Positions 33,823 through 34,907 of a stretch of 34,907 bases of DNA are shown piece by piece (the first letter of the stretch is position 1; each line of letters begins with the position of its first letter). Under the pieces are notes generated by a model that searched no databases, was not told where the DNA came from, and worked only from the letters and a program-made list of their open reading frames with translations. Made by a program: the position numbers and the translations under genes. The stretch is from Fusobacterium perfoetens. GTDB taxonomy: Bacteria; Fusobacteriota; Fusobacteriia; Fusobacteriales; Fusobacteriaceae. The stretch spans positions 1 to 34,907 of the forward strand of contig NZ_JADYTX010000022.1 in assembly GCF_021531475.1 (NCBI RefSeq), given 5' to 3'.

Positions 33823-34907
33823 TATTTTTTCGCTCCATTCATAAGATTTTCCCTTTGAAAACTCAAATGTTCTTGATAAGTTTTAGTAAAATGGTGTGCT
33901 CCTCCACCACAAGCTACAAAGAAATAATACTCAGTTTCTTCTGGATTAAAAGCAGCATCTATTGATTTTTTATCAGGATTTCCTATTGGTCCTGGTGGAA
34001 GTCCCTTGTTTTTATAAGTATTATATGGAGATTCAATCTCTAAATCTTTATAATACATTCTTCTTTTTTCATAATTATATAGATAGTTCACTGTAGCATC
34101 AGATGCTAATGGCATATCTATCTTAAGTCTATTGTGAAATACAGATGAAATCCTTGGTTTTTCATCAGCTAGTACAGCTTCTCTTTCAATTATAGATGCT
34201 AGCACCAGTTTTTTATAAAAATCATCTTTATTTGGATAATTTTTTGGTGGAAATTTCTCTGTAAACTCTCTTAAGAATATTTTTGCTATTGTTTTTTCAT
34301 CTGCATTTTCTGGAATATAATAAGTATCTGGATAAAAATATCCTTCAAAGTTTCCATCTGGAGTTGGATAAGGGAAATCTATTTCTTTTAAGCTATTCAT
34401 AAATCTATCTCCACTTATTCCTCTTTCTTTTTCTAACTTTGCCACAACTTCTTTTACAGTTAATCCCTCTTGAATAGTAAATCTAAATAGTTTATCTCTC
34501 CCCTCTTCAAGAAGGTTTACAAGAGTTTTCACAGAATAATCACCATCTAAAAGATAGTAACCAGCTTTTATATTTCTGCCACCATTTTTAAGTTTTAAAT
34601 ACCCCTTAAAATAATTCTTTTTTTCTGGGTATAATTCAGTAAGAATTGGAAGTATCCTATCTCCTGACTTTATCTCTAATACTTGTTGATAATGTTTTTT
34701 TTCATTTAATTGATACTCTATAAAAGTAAATCCTACTACAAAAAAAATAGCACCAGCTGTTAAAATTACAGTTGGAAATTTAAAAAGTTTTTTGGTTAAA
34801 TTTTTATAATCAATCTCTTTTAAATAATCTATCTTTTCTCCAAAAAATTCTTTTACGTCTATCTCTTTTATTTTTTTCAAGTCAATATTTTTTATTTTTT
34901 CATATTG
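33822..34907 (-). CDS. mltG: Endolytic peptidoglycan transglycosylase MltG, 5' end probably outside the window
   Basis: Inner-membrane YceG-family lytic transglycosylase that cleaves nascent glycan strands. Counting from the first possible start (TTG at 34880, 352 aa), a charged cytoplasmic segment (1-35) precedes one membrane helix (about 36-54), a LysM-like region (about 65-125) and the YceG catalytic domain. The catalytic Glu is in LASIIEREAVLADE (E232), followed by SVFHNRL, and the end has NPEETEYYFFVACGGGAHHF. The frame stays open without a stop through the window's right edge (codons reading QYEKIKNID before the TTG). The true start is therefore probably upstream and the gene is listed as truncated by the window. 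Confidence 0.93.
   Translation of the reverse strand, partial: QYEKIKNIDLKKIKEIDVKEFFGEKIDYLKEIDYKNLTKKLFKFPTVILTAGAIFFVVGFTFIEYQLNEKKHYQQVLEIKSGDRILPILTELYPEKKNYFKGYLKLKNGGRNIKAGYYLLDGDYSVKTLVNLLEEGRDKLFRFTIQEGLTVKEVVAKLEKERGISGDRFMNSLKEIDFPYPTPDGNFEGYFYPDTYYIPENADEKTIAKIFLREFTEKFPPKNYPNKDDFYKKLVLASIIEREAVLADEKPRISSVFHNRLKIDMPLASDATVNYLYNYEKRRMYYKDLEIESPYNTYKNKGLPPGPIGNPDKKSIDAAFNPEETEYYFFVACGGGAHHFTKTYQEHLSFQRENLMNGAKK

Noticed and set aside
1-34907. tRNA genes, rRNA, insertion sequences, prophage or defence genes
   Set aside because: I scanned the intergenic gaps and all products and saw no cloverleaf, transposase, integrase, terminal repeats or restriction/toxin genes.

Overview
The window is one strand of low-GC bacterial chromosome (AT-rich by eye; GC not computed). 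All 28 genes I can support run on the minus strand, so transcription goes from high to low coordinates. Two things point to the phylum Fusobacteriota, most likely a Fusobacterium-type species. Codon use is clostridium-like (AAA, GAA and TTA/TTG-rich). At the same time there is a diderm envelope toolkit: BamA, a TamB-like protein, OmpH/Skp and LpxD. The species cannot be named from this sequence alone.

Layout in transcription order. (a) 34907-28443: mltG (5' end probably outside the window), a B12-binding-type radical SAM protein (DUF4080), tilS and ftsH, tightly packed with 1-nt overlaps or near-abutting ends. (b) 28438-28034: rpsO as its own unit, with a consensus promoter, a structured leader and a strong terminator. 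(c) 28022-15215: a long unit with promoter and terminator at its ends, holding trkH/ktrB, trkA/ktrA, mnmG, rsmG, tamB, bamA, ompH/skp and lpxD. It joins K+ uptake, tRNA and rRNA modification and outer-membrane biogenesis. (d) 15131-12731: a TIGR03936-type protein, serS and a small EcfT-like membrane protein. (e) 12728-11623: fba alone, with promoter and terminator. (f) 11536-7965: a MATE exporter, a HAD phosphatase, a zinc-ribbon protein of unknown function and a metallophosphoesterase. (g) 7898-1384: rapZ, uvrC, a membrane GAF-SpoIIE phosphatase (with an extra promoter), a DUF1385 membrane protein and the flavodiiron protein FprA. (h) 1361-156: ccdA and a TlpA-like thioredoxin.

Together the genes are mostly housekeeping: translation and RNA modification (serS, rpsO, tilS, mnmG, rsmG), envelope assembly (bamA, tamB, skp, lpxD, mltG), proteolysis (ftsH), DNA repair (uvrC), glycolysis/gluconeogenesis (fba), O2/NO detoxification in an anaerobe (fprA), extracytoplasmic thiol reduction (ccdA-tlpA) and potassium homeostasis. 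I see no mobile element, CRISPR array, tRNA, rRNA or defence island, and no gene-free stretch longer than 300 bases.

Several starts were moved from the longest open frame, using ribosome-binding sites, promoter positions and family motifs. The clearest case is uvrC: its essential GIY motif lies upstream of every ATG, which implies a CTG (or similar) start inside the end of rapZ. I do not find a clearly new multi-gene system. The best leads are the long acidic N-terminal extension of FtsH, the zinc-ribbon protein at 8532-9278, the orphan EcfT-like protein after serS, the possible S15-responsive leader of rpsO, and TamB paired with BamA in a K+-transport operon.
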